DNA from: CBDUXP01 sp965371225 [NCBI: uncultured bacterium]
Lineage (GTDB): Bacteria > Abyssobacteria > SURF-5 > CBDUXP01
NCBI GenBank assembly: GCA_965371225.1
Contig: CBDUXP010000057.1
Location: 1 to 24,557 of the forward strand
DNA: 24,557 bases
Direction of reading: 5' to 3'
In this document: positions 1 to 7,556 of the stretch, piece by piece
How positions within the stretch are numbered: the first letter of the stretch is position 1
Layout of the letters: every line of letters starts with the position of its first letter
Program-made: the position numbers and the translations under genes
The notes under the pieces: model-generated
What the model saw: the letters and a program-made list of their open reading frames with translations, nothing else
What the model was told of the DNA's origin: nothing
The model's database searches: none

Positions 1-389
1 CGCGCGATAGTGAAATCCCGACCCATCCGGTGGATCTGGCCACGGATGTGACCGGTACGCTGGCGGAAGCCAGCATCGACTCCGCGGTGGCGCGCGATAG
101 TGAAATCCCGACCCATCCGGTGGATCTGGCCACGGATGTGACCGGTACGCTGGCGGAAGCCAGCATCGACTCCGCGGTGGCGCGCGATAGTGAAATCCCG
201 ACCCATCCGGTGGATCTGGCCACGGATGTGACCGGCACGCTGGCGGAAGCCAGTATCGACTCCGCCGTAGCGCGCGACAGTGAAATCCCAACGCATCCGG
301 TGGATCTGGTCACGGACGTGAGCGGGGTGCTCGACGAAACGAACGTGGACCCGGCCGTCGCGCGGGATACGGAACTATTGGATGGGAAA
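1..389 (+). repeat. 90-bp in-frame tandem repeats
   Basis: Direct repeats with a 90-bp period: a partial copy at 1-29, full copies at 30-119, 120-209 and 210-299, and a diverged copy at 300-389. The copies at 30 and 120 are identical in DNA. The copy at 210 differs from them at seven bases, all synonymous, so the 30-residue peptide is unchanged. The array continues left beyond the window. Confidence 0.95.
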
Positions 390-1877
390 GAGGACAACGC
401 GCGGGTGAAGACGGACCTCAGCGCGTTGGACGTCGGCCGCGGCCTCGACCTGACTAACCCGGACGGCACGCGCGGACTCATCACCCCCGACCCCGAAGAG
501 ATCGAGGGGGTGGCGATCAGCGAGCTGATCTGGTGGCTGCCGTTCGATGACAGCCGCACGCTCGATCCGGAGATTCTCATGGCGCACAGCCTGGAGATCG
601 CGCCGCAAGCGAGCCTGACGGGGTGGTTCGACGTCTGGCGGTTGGACGGCGACGCCCACGACAGCGGCGCGGGCGATGTTCACCCGGCGGACGGGACGGC
701 GCTACCGAGCGGGGTGACGGGGACCGCAAGCGGGCCTACGCCCCTGGCCGTGGACTTCGGCGGCGACGGGAGTGCAAACAACTTCCTCGACATCACCGGG
801 GATCCGCCCGCGGTCATCGCCACGACCGAGGGCTGGATGTGGATCGTCGCACTGAACGAGGCGGCGGTGGACGATAGCGGGACCTTCAACGTGTTCGACT
901 CGTGGGACATTGGCAGCACGAGCGGGGTCGCGCTGATTCTCGACTCTGACGGCGCGGGGTATCTCAATGGCAATTACCGCGTGTTGCAGTACGACGGGAC
1001 CACGTTCCGCAGCCTGACGAACGCGACGGCGCTCGACGACGGGACGGACAAGTGGGTTGTGGTGAATCAAGACACGACGAACTGGACCCTCTACATCAAC
1101 GGCACGCAGGACAAGCAGGTCTCTGACGCCCGGACCGGCAACGTGGACTTCGGCCAGGGGACGGTCGCCATCGGCGGCTCTGCCGGTGCTACTACAACCA
1201 CCATGAACGGACAGGTCGGTTACTTCGCCATGTTCGAGGGCATCGTGCCCGCGGACTTCATCGAGTACCTGAACAACCTGGCCGCCGCGGACCGGGAGCT
1301 GATCGGCGACCGGTACATGCAGGGCAAGTTCGCGCAAGGGCGGTTGTTCATCGGCAACGATTACGAACGGTACGACGATGAGCTGTTTCGCGTGCTCCGG
1401 CACCAGGGCACCGTCATGGGTTGGGTGCAGCCCATCATGGACTCGGACACCACGACGGTGACGGCGGACTGCGTGGTGTTCGAGCAGATCACGAGCGGCA
1501 GCGAGAAATGGCGCTTCGAATTCGACCCCGACGCGACCACTCCACAGTGGATCGCCACCATCACGGCCGGTAGCAGCACGGTCACGGCGGCCCTGACCAC
1601 TACGAGCGGCGATGCGTTTGCGGACGGCCAGTGGATTCACGTGGCCATGTCCTGGGACCAAGCAAATCTCAAGCTGTATGTGGATGGTGTGTTGGCGGAA
1701 AGCACGGCACTTGGCAGTGAGCCGTTGCCCACGGGCGAGCTGGGGAGTACGTGCACCTTCGGGAATTCGGCGGCCGGTGGTGAAGTCGCCAACATGGTGT
1801 TGGACCACTTGAAAGCCGCGCCCCGCGCGCTCACCCCCGCGGAAATCGCGAATGACGCAGCCGCGACCCGGCCATGA
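1..1877 (+). CDS. Phage tail-fibre-like protein with 30-aa tandem repeats and two LamG-type domains (5' partial)
   Basis: The reading frame is open to the left edge: codons from base 3 continue the repeat, so the GTG at 30 is an internal valine and the true start lies upstream. The visible part is about 625 residues. It begins with a partial and then three identical 30-residue repeats containing DVTGTLAEASIDSAVARD, plus a fourth diverged copy. DVTGTL and ARDxE patterns are typical of phage tail-fibre stalks. Two concanavalin-like (LamG_3-type) jelly-roll domains follow, at about residues 185-400 and 430-605; the strand motifs W-x-LYINGTQ and LKLYVDGVLAE mark each. The protein probably sits at the tail tip and binds a surface glycan; this is inferred from fold only. 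The stop overlaps the ATG at 1874. A bacterial surface adhesin is the alternative, but the small phage-like genes downstream favour phage. Confidence 0.72.
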   Translation, partial: RDSEIPTHPVDLATDVTGTLAEASIDSAVARDSEIPTHPVDLATDVTGTLAEASIDSAVARDSEIPTHPVDLATDVTGTLAEASIDSAVARDSEIPTHPVDLVTDVSGVLDETNVDPAVARDTELLDGKEDNARVKTDLSALDVGRGLDLTNPDGTRGLITPDPEEIEGVAISELIWWLPFDDSRTLDPEILMAHSLEIAPQASLTGWFDVWRLDGDAHDSGAGDVHPADGTALPSGVTGTASGPTPLAVDFGGDGSANNFLDITGDPPAVIATTEGWMWIVALNEAAVDDSGTFNVFDSWDIGSTSGVALILDSDGAGYLNGNYRVLQYDGTTFRSLTNATALDDGTDKWVVVNQDTTNWTLYINGTQDKQVSDARTGNVDFGQGTVAIGGSAGATTTTMNGQVGYFAMFEGIVPADFIEYLNNLAAADRELIGDRYMQGKFAQGRLFIGNDYERYDDELFRVLRHQGTVMGWVQPIMDSDTTTVTADCVVFEQITSGSEKWRFEFDPDATTPQWIATITAGSSTVTAALTTTSGDAFADGQWIHVAMSWDQANLKLYVDGVLAESTALGSEPLPTGELGSTCTFGNSAAGGEVANMVLDHLKAAPRALTPAEIANDAAATRP

Positions 1878-1940
1878 CGATGGGCAGCGGTCGCACCATA
1901 GGCGGAAACCGGATGCCCATCGGGCGGCGAGCGGGAGCGA

Positions 1941-1946
1941 AGGAGG
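1941..1946 (+). promoter_or_regulatory. Shine-Dalgarno AGGAGG deciding the start at 1955
   Basis: A perfect AGGAGG sits 8 nt upstream of ATG 1955. No comparable site precedes the upstream in-frame ATG at 1874. Confidence 0.75.
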
Positions 1947-1954
1947 AATCACAG

Positions 1955-2599
1955 ATGAACCCAAAGAACCATAGAAACCAGCATCGCTGGACAGCCCTGT
2001 GCATCGGTCTGTGCGGCCTGGCTGCCGGCCTGTCGCTGGGCGCGACGCGGTTGGGTGGTGACGCGCGGCTGGAAGCGTTGCGCCAGCAGGCCGTGGGCCG
2101 TCTCTTCGTCTTGTCCAAGGATGGGATCCAGACCGGGGACAGCGAGGAAGCCATCGCGATTCTGACGTACCTCGTCCTCACGGAAGACAGTGGCACCATT
2201 CGGGACGGCGACGCGGGAGGGCCCGTCGCCTCGACCGCCGCGACCGACCCGGGCGGGAACAACACCGGGGACGGCACCATCCCGCAAGTGCGCGGGCGCG
2301 ACCACCGCACGCTGAGTGAGGTGTGGACCGTAGCGTGCATCAACGCGGACACGCCCGGGCAAGAACGGTGGAGCGTGGTGGGGTCCGTGTCGGGGGCGCA
2401 GCGGAATGCCGTGTCGAATCGCACGTATGCCACCGACCTTCGTCAAGTGGCGTTCGTGCTGCAGAGCGGAACCGTGCCCTTCGCCGTGGGCGACGATTTC
2501 ACGTTTACGACCACGGCAGCCACAGGGGCATGGGCGCAGTCTCGGCTCCACCGCGTGCTCGGTCGCGCGAAGTTGCGCGGCATCCTGGCGGGCTCCTGA
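1955..2599 (+). CDS. Membrane-anchored phage virion-like protein of unknown function
   Basis: 214 residues. I chose the ATG at 1955 because AGGAGG lies at 1941-1946 with ideal spacing; the in-frame ATG at 1874 overlaps the previous stop but has no ribosome site. A hydrophobic stretch at about residues 14-32 could be a signal anchor. A Gly/Asp-rich linker follows. The C-terminal 80 residues contain WSVVGSVSG and a VPFAVGDDFTF element, a pattern I associate with beta-rich repeats in phage structural proteins (inference, not a firm family match). It lies directly after the tail-fibre-like gene and overlaps the next gene by one base, so it is probably co-expressed with both. No enzymatic motif is visible. 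Confidence 0.7.
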   Translation: MNPKNHRNQHRWTALCIGLCGLAAGLSLGATRLGGDARLEALRQQAVGRLFVLSKDGIQTGDSEEAIAILTYLVLTEDSGTIRDGDAGGPVASTAATDPGGNNTGDGTIPQVRGRDHRTLSEVWTVACINADTPGQERWSVVGSVSGAQRNAVSNRTYATDLRQVAFVLQSGTVPFAVGDDFTFTTTAATGAWAQSRLHRVLGRAKLRGILAGS

Positions 2600-2706
2600 T
2601 GTGGCGCGACGTCGGCGTGCACGCGCTCTACCTCAGCGTCTTAGCCGGGCTGGTGCTTTGGGTCCTCTGGACGTCCGGAGTCCTGCCCCGGCTGGTTTCA
2701 AACTGA
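2599..2706 (+). CDS. 35-residue single-span membrane protein
   Basis: A tiny ORF whose ATG shares a base with the preceding TGA (TGATG), a classic coupled start. Residues 8-28 (ALYLSVLAGLVLWVLWTSGV) form one hydrophobic helix; the N-terminus carries one Arg and one Asp and the C-terminus is short with one Arg. There is no separate ribosome site, so it would be translated by reinitiation. Size and context resemble holin-like or other small phage membrane proteins, but no family is recognisable. It lies in a chain of small phage-like genes. Existence is supported mainly by the overlap and the clean transmembrane segment. Confidence 0.55.
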   Translation: MWRDVGVHALYLSVLAGLVLWVLWTSGVLPRLVSN

Positions 2707-2742
2707 TGCCGCGCTCGGTTTCCACCCCAACGGAGTAATTGC

Positions 2743-3186
2743 ATGCCACTATCCATCACCGTCCTGCAGCGTCGCCCCGATCCTGATGATCCGGCTGTGC
2801 AGCAGGTGACCGCGGAGATCAACGGGGTCCGCGTGATGTTCGATGGGGCGCCCGGTTCGGCGCAGTCAGCGCGCGAGCTGGCCGCGTGGCTGCGGCGCGT
2901 CCACACGGAGGCTGAACTCGCCGCGCTGGCTGTGATGCAACAGGAAGCCGATGCGGAGGCCGCGCCGCCGGAGTACTTTGTGGTGCGGCCGGCGGACGTG
3001 GGGTCGCCGGTGCTGCAAGCCGCCCTGCGGATCCTGGTGGAGCGGCTCAATACGCTCGAAGCGGCCGCTAACATCAGCCCCACCACGCTCGACCACATTC
3101 TGGACGCGTGTCTCGTCCACGTGCAGGGGCCGTCGCCGCAACCGATGGGCTCCACCGCGGCGCCGACAGAGGCGGGGAAGCCGTAG
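2743..3186 (+). CDS. Hypothetical phage-cluster protein, 147 aa
   Basis: Soluble-looking protein with no recognised domain. The ATG at 2743 is preceded by CGGAG about 9 nt upstream. The N-terminal 35 residues look like a small beta hairpin (SITVLQRRP, VTAEINGVRVMF); the middle is helical and Ala/Glu-rich (about residues 40-75), and a second helical part runs from about 85 to 125. No cysteine pairs, signal peptide or membrane segment is apparent. The stop overlaps a GTG at 3186, so it is probably coupled to the next gene. It could be a tail-assembly or chaperone-like protein of the phage module, but nothing in the sequence proves that. Confidence 0.6.
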   Translation: MPLSITVLQRRPDPDDPAVQQVTAEINGVRVMFDGAPGSAQSARELAAWLRRVHTEAELAALAVMQQEADAEAAPPEYFVVRPADVGSPVLQAALRILVERLNTLEAAANISPTTLDHILDACLVHVQGPSPQPMGSTAAPTEAGKP

Positions 3187-3314
3187 TGCAGCACCGCACT
3201 CGGGAGCGGATGTTGATGGGCGTCTTGCTCGCGCTGGCCGCGGCGTGGTACGGCACCGTCGCGCGGTACGGGCGCCTAGTGGACTGGGATGTGCTGCGGG
3301 GACGGGCCTGGTGA
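3186..3314 (+). CDS. Small single-span membrane protein
   Basis: At most 42 residues. The GTG at 3186 overlaps the preceding stop (TAGTG). An ATG at 3216 has GGAG at 3203-3206 with 9-nt spacing and would give a 32-residue protein; this may be the main start. The segment MGVLLALAAAWYGTVARYG is one hydrophobic helix followed by a short charged tail (RLVDWDVLRGRAW). The stop overlaps the next ATG (TGATG at 3312-3316). Two of the small genes here encode almost nothing but a membrane helix, as in phage lysis or superinfection-exclusion cassettes, but the role is not provable from sequence. Confidence 0.5.
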   Translation: MQHRTRERMLMGVLLALAAAWYGTVARYGRLVDWDVLRGRAW

Positions 3315-3688
3315 TGGGCGCGCCGGAGGATGGGACGGTGCCCCTGCTGAATGGGCGTCTCCGGGATCCCGCGCTGTATGTGCTCACGCTCATCGCCTTC
3401 GGGCTCGGCGGCGGCGGCGGGTGGCTGGTGGCGGTCGACGGCGTGCCCCATGGCAAGCGGAGCGAACCCGTCGCGCTCCTGCGGCAGCAAGTGGACAGCC
3501 ATATCCACCGGCGCGGCGTGCACACCGACGGCGAACAGTTGCGGGCCATCATGCAACACGAGATCGACCGATCGCTCCGGCCCATCGAACGGGAGCTGAG
3601 CGCGATTCGCGCCACGCTGCACCGCGTGCAGAATCAACTGGACCGTGCGCTGGCTCGCGCCACCCCGTCGCACGAGCCGGCCTCGTAG
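3314..3688 (+). CDS. Membrane-anchored coiled-coil protein, 124 aa (spanin- or holin-like layout)
   Basis: The ATG at 3314 shares a base with the upstream TGA. Residues about 18-42 form a hydrophobic, Gly-rich membrane segment (ALYVLTLIAFGLGGGGGW). From about residue 55 to 118 the protein is charged and helical with heptad-like spacing (IMQHEIDRSLRPIERELSA, then a second run to LDRAL), so a coiled coil is likely. N-terminal anchor plus coiled coil is the layout of phage inner-membrane spanins and some tail-length or holin accessory proteins; this is inference from architecture only. No lipobox partner (an outer-membrane spanin) is seen nearby. Translation is likely coupled to the gene before. 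Confidence 0.6.
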   Translation: MGAPEDGTVPLLNGRLRDPALYVLTLIAFGLGGGGGWLVAVDGVPHGKRSEPVALLRQQVDSHIHRRGVHTDGEQLRAIMQHEIDRSLRPIERELSAIRATLHRVQNQLDRALARATPSHEPAS

Positions 3689-3692
3689 CCGT

Positions 3693-4055
3693 ATGGCGCC
3701 GCGCGGATCCTCCTCGTACGCACCGAGCAGCGCCCGTGCCCTCGCGCTCCGGGGGATGGCGGACCGGTGTACGGAAACGTTGGCGATCTGGCTGCGGCGC
3801 TTGGTGGAGCCTCCCGCGCAGGCGGACACCCTCAGCGCCCTCCTGCTCCTCGCCGACGAGATCGTCTGGCGCGTCCAAGCGGATCCGGCGTTCGTGAGCG
3901 ATGCGAGCCGGCGCACGGAAGCGCTCGCCCGGCTGCGCGCGCAGGCGGTGGGCGCGGCGCTCCCCGCGCGCGACCATCTGTTGCATCTGACCGTGGAACT
4001 CGCCGTGGCCGGCCTCAAGGCGACCCGCCGCCTGCCGGCCAACGTGGGAGCGTGA
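3693..4055 (+). CDS. Hypothetical helical protein, 120 aa, end of the phage-like cluster
   Basis: The ATG at 3693 lies 4 nt after the preceding stop; an internal ATG at 3756 would give a shorter protein and no strong ribosome site decides between them. The sequence is Ala/Arg/Leu-rich and predicted mostly helical, with no membrane segment long enough to span, no cysteine motif and no recognised domain. It is the last + strand gene of the cluster. The next genes are on the opposite strand and are housekeeping-like, so the phage-like segment seems to end here. Longer in-frame translation upstream to 3645 merely overlaps the previous gene. Confidence 0.5.
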   Translation: MAPRGSSSYAPSSARALALRGMADRCTETLAIWLRRLVEPPAQADTLSALLLLADEIVWRVQADPAFVSDASRRTEALARLRAQAVGAALPARDHLLHLTVELAVAGLKATRRLPANVGA

Positions 4056-4059
4056 GCGG

Positions 4060-4077
4060 AGCGCGGCCCAGCGCGCT
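4060..4077. terminator. Short GC hairpin between convergent genes
   Basis: AGCGCG (4060-4065) pairs with CGCGCT (4072-4077) across a 6-nt loop, between the convergent ends at 4055 and 4076. No T-tract on either side, so only weakly terminator-like. Confidence 0.3.
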
Positions 4078-4513
4078 AGTCGCGGTCCACGTAGCGGGAC
4101 AGCAGGGCGTTCTGCCGGCGGCGCTGGCGGAGAATCTCGCGTGCGTTCCGCTCGATGCGCAGCAAAGTGGCGAGCCGATGGGCGCCGCCGAGCAAGGTCA
4201 GCGTGGTGAAGACCCCGAAGGTGCACAGCACGGCCACCTGGAAAATCCCGGCCGCATCCACCGGTGGTTCCCGCCACAACAGGTACGTCACCACCGTGAC
4301 GATGCACCCCATCCAGACGTACGCCAGCACTTCCAGGAGCCGCGCCACGCGCGCGCTCCGCGTCAGGGCGCGGAGCGCGGGGGCCGGCGCCGCGGGAACC
4401 GACTCCCGGTTTCGTGCGACCTGCCGGATGGCCCTTCCAGGTTTCTGCGGTTTGGATTCCCGCAGAAAACTCTGGATGTCGGCGATCAGCTTGTCCAGCG
4501 CGGAGTTATCCAT
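4076..4513 (-). CDS. Two-span membrane protein of unknown function, 145 aa
   Basis: Begins at ATG 4513, overlapping the dinB stop by 8 bases (ATGGATAA), so it is probably translated by coupling from dinB. The N-terminal 55 residues are polar and basic. Two hydrophobic helices follow at about residues 61-81 (AYVWMGCIVTVVTYLLW) and 88-108 (IFQVAVLCTFGVFTTLTLL), separated by a short proline-rich turn. A basic helical tail (RIERNAREILRQRRRQN) ends the protein. Both termini are therefore probably cytoplasmic. I recognise no family. Its only contextual clue is co-transcription with the translesion polymerase, which may be incidental. Confidence 0.65.
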   Translation of the reverse strand: MDNSALDKLIADIQSFLRESKPQKPGRAIRQVARNRESVPAAPAPALRALTRSARVARLLEVLAYVWMGCIVTVVTYLLWREPPVDAAGIFQVAVLCTFGVFTTLTLLGGAHRLATLLRIERNAREILRQRRRQNALLSRYVDRD

Positions 4514-5693
4514 CGCCCCGTTCTCTCTCCTTCATGCGTGCCAGAGCGCCAGCGTGCCCAATGCTACCCAGGCCCCATTGGTCCCGAATTATATCCACAA
4601 CCCGCGCCACGTGCTCGCGCGGCGGCGCAGGCTCGCCGAACAGCTGGAGTTGCCCCCCGTCCGCCTCGAAGTTCGACGTGGACACCCCAATGAGTCGAAC
4701 CTGCGGGCGCGGCCAGGTCAGGGATTCAGCCAGGCACCACGCCTCAGAGAATATCACCTCGTCCAGATTCGTCGCCGCCGGGAGGGTCCGGTCCCGTGTC
4801 ACGGTCTCGAACGTGTCGAACCGCAGCTTCAAGGTCACTGTGCGCGCCCGCAGCTCGGCCCGGCGCAGCCGGTAGCCCACGCTTTCCGCCAGGCGGTAGA
4901 GGGTGGCCCGCAGCACGTGCCGGTCGGCGACATCTTCGGCAAAGGTCGTCTCGCGGCCGATGGATTTCGCGGCGTGCTCGGGGATCACGGGCCGCTCGTC
5001 TTTGCCTTGGGCCAGGGCCTGCAGCCGCAGCCCGTGAGCGCCGACCCCCGTCCGCACCCGTTCCGGATCGTCGTCCGCCAGGTCCCCGAAGGTGTGATAG
5101 CCCTGCCGGTGGAGGCGCGGGGCCGTCGCCTTGCCCACCCCCCAGAGGCGTTCGATGGGCAGGGGCGCGATGCGGGCCCGCGCCTCGGCGGGGGTAAACA
5201 CCACGAACCCGCACGGCTTCTCCAGGTCCGACCCCAGCTTGGCCAGGAATTTATTGTGGGCCACCCCCACGGAGGCGGAAAGCGCCAACTCCTCCTGGAT
5301 AGTCCGCTGAATCGCACGCCCGATGGCCACCCCCTCGCCGTGCAGGCGCTTGGACCCGGTGACGTCCAGAAAGGCCTCGTCCAGGCTGAGCCGCTCCACC
5401 AGGGGGGTGAACCGGGAGAAAATGGCGTGGATCTGCTCCGACACGGCGGCGTAATGCGCCATGCGGACTGGCAGGAAGACCCCCTCCGGGCATTTGGCTG
5501 CCGCGGTGCGGCTGGGCATCGCGCTGTGGACACCGAACCGCCGGGCCTCGTAGGAGGCCGCGCTGACCACCCCCCGTCCCCGGCGCGGGCCGCCGACGAT
5601 GACCGGTTTTCCCCGCAATTCCGGCTGGTCCCGCTGCTCGACGGCAGCGTAGAACGCGTCCATGTCCACGTGCAGGATCACCCGGTGAGCCAT
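4506..5693 (-). CDS. dinB: DNA polymerase IV (Y-family translesion polymerase)
   Basis: 395 residues, slightly longer than the E. coli enzyme (351) because of a C-terminal extension. The protein copies past damaged template bases with low fidelity. Palm motif DMDAFYAAVEQRD (near residue 10) and SLDEAFLDVTGS (near residue 100) supply the metal-binding Asp and Asp-Glu residues. RLWGVGKATAPRLHRQGY is the helix-hairpin-helix thumb, and the little-finger domain runs from about residue 230 to 350. The start at ATG 5693 gives the standard N-terminus MAHRVILHVDMD; the open frame extends to 5765 but those residues are not family-like. It overlaps the downstream membrane-protein gene. I see no LexA-type operator upstream and only weak promoter sequence. 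Function is confident from motifs. Confidence 0.95.
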   Translation of the reverse strand: MAHRVILHVDMDAFYAAVEQRDQPELRGKPVIVGGPRRGRGVVSAASYEARRFGVHSAMPSRTAAAKCPEGVFLPVRMAHYAAVSEQIHAIFSRFTPLVERLSLDEAFLDVTGSKRLHGEGVAIGRAIQRTIQEELALSASVGVAHNKFLAKLGSDLEKPCGFVVFTPAEARARIAPLPIERLWGVGKATAPRLHRQGYHTFGDLADDDPERVRTGVGAHGLRLQALAQGKDERPVIPEHAAKSIGRETTFAEDVADRHVLRATLYRLAESVGYRLRRAELRARTVTLKLRFDTFETVTRDRTLPAATNLDEVIFSEAWCLAESLTWPRPQVRLIGVSTSNFEADGGQLQLFGEPAPPREHVARVVDIIRDQWGLGSIGHAGALARMKERERGDG

Positions 5694-5804
5694 CGAAACC
5701 CGGGCGTACTCTACCTCATCTGGCCCTGAACCGAAAGCACAGCGAAACGCCATTAGTGCCAGCACGCAAACCGTTTGACATGAAGCAGTTGCACCGATTG
5801 GGCG

Positions 5805-5834
5805 TTGACCCTCCCGGTCCGGGGATGCTAGACT
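5805..5834 (+). promoter_or_regulatory. Sigma-70-type promoter for the secreted protein gene at 5907
   Basis: TTGACC (5805-5810), 18-nt spacer, TAGACT (5829-5834). The predicted transcript starts near 5841, giving a leader of about 65 nt that contains a small CCCGGC/GCCGGG hairpin (about 5865-5880) and an AGGAGG-type ribosome site at about 5893-5898. Confidence 0.6.
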
Positions 5835-5906
5835 ATCCTGTTAGTTCGGTAGGTGCCCAAGCTTGCCCCGGCTCGCGCCGGGTGCTCCACTTAGGAGGGA
5901 GCCGAC

Positions 5907-6410
5907 ATGCGTACACTGTTCCGCATCACTGCGGTCCTCGTAGTTGGCGCGTGTCTGGCCACCGCGCCGCTTGGCCAGGCACTTGCCACCAATTCCGATA
6001 GTCTGACCCTGACGATTTATCCGCGGGTCGCGTACGAGAAGGTCATGGGAGTCGTCATTCCGTGGGGCGCGCCCGAAACGGTGACCCTGGGCGATTACCG
6101 GATTACGGACATGCGCGGCAATCCCCGCGATTATGTGGTCTTGGAGACCTCGGCTGGGGTGACGCGGCTGCCGTTCGACAACGTCAGGCGGATCGATTTC
6201 ATCAGCTACGCGCGCGTGTACAAGAACAATGCGCGCATGCGGTCGGTCCGCTACCACGTCCGGACCAATATCTACCTGATGGACGGGACCCGCATCGAGA
6301 ACGCGGTGATCAACGCCCACTGGGGCCTCGTCGAAGGGACGACCGAACTCGGCGATTTCTTCCTCGACAACCCGCTGACCGTCTCGAGCCTCACGTTCAA
6401 CCGGCGCTGA
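5907..6410 (+). CDS. Secreted protein of unknown function, 167 aa
   Basis: The start at ATG 5907 is set by the strong TAGGAGGG site about 9 nt upstream. Residues 1-27 form a typical Sec signal peptide: positive start (MRTLFR), hydrophobic core, and ALA before TNS, with cleavage likely after residue 27. The mature part is about 140 residues, beta-rich and without cysteines; VVLETSAGVTRLPFDNVRRIDF and later NIYLMDGTRIENAVINAHWG suggest repeated beta strands with turn asparagines. I do not recognise a family. It is monocistronic: its own promoter lies upstream and a strong bidirectional hairpin follows the stop. It should be periplasmic or extracellular. Confidence 0.7.
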   Translation: MRTLFRITAVLVVGACLATAPLGQALATNSDSLTLTIYPRVAYEKVMGVVIPWGAPETVTLGDYRITDMRGNPRDYVVLETSAGVTRLPFDNVRRIDFISYARVYKNNARMRSVRYHVRTNIYLMDGTRIENAVINAHWGLVEGTTELGDFFLDNPLTVSSLTFNRR

Positions 6411-6433
6411 GACCGCAGGCAGATTCCGCATGG

Positions 6434-6464
6434 CGCCGGCCCGAGGGATATCCTCCGGCCGGCG
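6434..6464. terminator. Bidirectional hairpin terminator
   Basis: Left arm 6434-6446 and right arm 6452-6464 pair over 13 positions with a single C/C mismatch and a GATAT loop. It lies between the convergent stops at 6410 and 6474. The stem is very GC-rich; a short T-containing tract (TTCGTGTCTT) follows on the + side. Confidence 0.6.
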
Positions 6465-6473
6465 TTCGTGTCT

Positions 6474-7556
6474 TCAGGCGGGGGGGCGCTTCCGGGCGTG
6501 GTGCCGCCGGAGCGCGTCGTCGATGAGCCCGTCCAGCATGGCGCCGAAGCTGATGCCCATGGCCGCCGCCTCCTGCGGCATCAGACTCGTGGCGGTGAGG
6601 CCCGGAATCGTGTTCGTCTCCAGGAGCCAGAGGGTGTCCCCATCCAGAAAGAAGTCGGACCGGGACATGCCTTCGCAGCCCAGGATGGCGTGGGCCCGTA
6701 GGGCGGCGGCTTGCACGCGGGCGGTGGCCGCCCCGTCGATGCGGGCTGGGGTGATCTCCTCCGCCCCGCCCGGCGTGTATTTGGACGCGTAATCAAAGTG
6801 ATCCGCGAGCTTCGGGACGATTTCCGTGACGGGCAGCGCGAACGGCGCGCCAGCCTCGTCCACCAGTACCCCGCAGGTGAGTTCGATGCCCGGGAGCCGC
6901 GGCTCGAGCATGGCCACCGGGTCCACGGCGAACACTGCTTCCAGCCCCGCCTCCAGGCCGGACGAGTCATCGAGCATGGTCAGGGCCACACTGCTGCCCA
7001 GAGCGGCGGGCTTGCACACCGCGGGATACCCGACGAGCGCTTCGGCCCGGGCGCGCCAGGTCGCCGGGTCCGCGCGCCAGTCGCTCTCACGAATGACGAC
7101 CGCGGGGGGGACGCGCAGGCCGTGCGCCGCGCAGAGGGCTTGGGCCCTCGGCTTGTCCATCGCCAGGCTGCTGGCCGCCACGCCGCTGCCCGTGTACGGG
7201 AGGCCCGCCACCTCCAACACCCCCTGGATGGTGCCGTCCTCGCCGAACGGGCCGTGCATGGCGATGAAGACCACGTCCGGCTGCTCGTCGGATCCAGCCG
7301 TGAGGACACGCGGGTCGGCCGTCACCAGCGCATCGGCCGGCTGTCCGCTCTCGCCCAGTTGCGCGAGCGCCGCGCTCGGCGACAGGTACCCCTGGGGCAC
7401 GTGCCACTGCCCTTCCAGCGAAATGGTAACCGGCTTGACGAGATACTTGGCGGGGTCCAGGTGTTCCAGCACCTGGCGGCCGGAGTTGAGGGAAACCCCG
7501 TGTTCGCCGGAGGGGCCGCCCATGAGGACGATGACGCGGCGGGGCGGGTCAGGCAC
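6474..7556 (-). CDS. ddl: D-alanine--D-alanine ligase
   Basis: 360 residues, normal for the family. It joins two D-alanines using ATP for the peptidoglycan stem peptide, in the cytoplasm. Visible features: N-terminal VIVLMGGPSGEHGVSLNSG, the AMHGPFGEDGTIQG loop, the ATP-grasp element KPAALGSSVALT, and the C-terminal LLETNTIPGLTATSLMPQEA segment with metal- and substrate-binding residues. The start is ambiguous: GTG 7556 gives the usual short N-terminus and overlaps the dapF stop by 8 bases (GTGCCTGA), while GTG 7583 adds nine residues. Neither has a clear ribosome site, so coupling from dapF is likely. Third gene of a GNAT-dapF-ddl operon, a sensible pairing since both dapF and ddl feed cell-wall synthesis. 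Confidence 0.93.
   Translation of the reverse strand: MPDPPRRVIVLMGGPSGEHGVSLNSGRQVLEHLDPAKYLVKPVTISLEGQWHVPQGYLSPSAALAQLGESGQPADALVTADPRVLTAGSDEQPDVVFIAMHGPFGEDGTIQGVLEVAGLPYTGSGVAASSLAMDKPRAQALCAAHGLRVPPAVVIRESDWRADPATWRARAEALVGYPAVCKPAALGSSVALTMLDDSSGLEAGLEAVFAVDPVAMLEPRLPGIELTCGVLVDEAGAPFALPVTEIVPKLADHFDYASKYTPGGAEEITPARIDGAATARVQAAALRAHAILGCEGMSRSDFFLDGDTLWLLETNTIPGLTATSLMPQEAAAMGISFGAMLDGLIDDALRRHHARKRPPA

Noticed and set aside
1-389. Possible CRISPR array
   Set aside because: The repeats are directly tandem without spacers, in frame and coding, with a 90-bp period.
702-1964. 420-aa antisense ORF opposite the tail-fibre gene
   Set aside because: Arg/His/Pro/Val-rich composition with no domain; it is a frame shadow of the repeat and LamG-coding strand in GC-rich DNA.
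3074-4307. Long antisense ORFs across the small phage-like genes
   Set aside because: Low-complexity Arg/Ala/Pro composition and overlap with several stop/start-coupled genes on the + strand, which have sensible membrane segments.
5694-5906. LexA- or repressor-type operator upstream of dinB
   Set aside because: No CTG-N10-CAG-like site and no copy of the TTATAGC palindrome were seen, so SOS control of dinB cannot be claimed.
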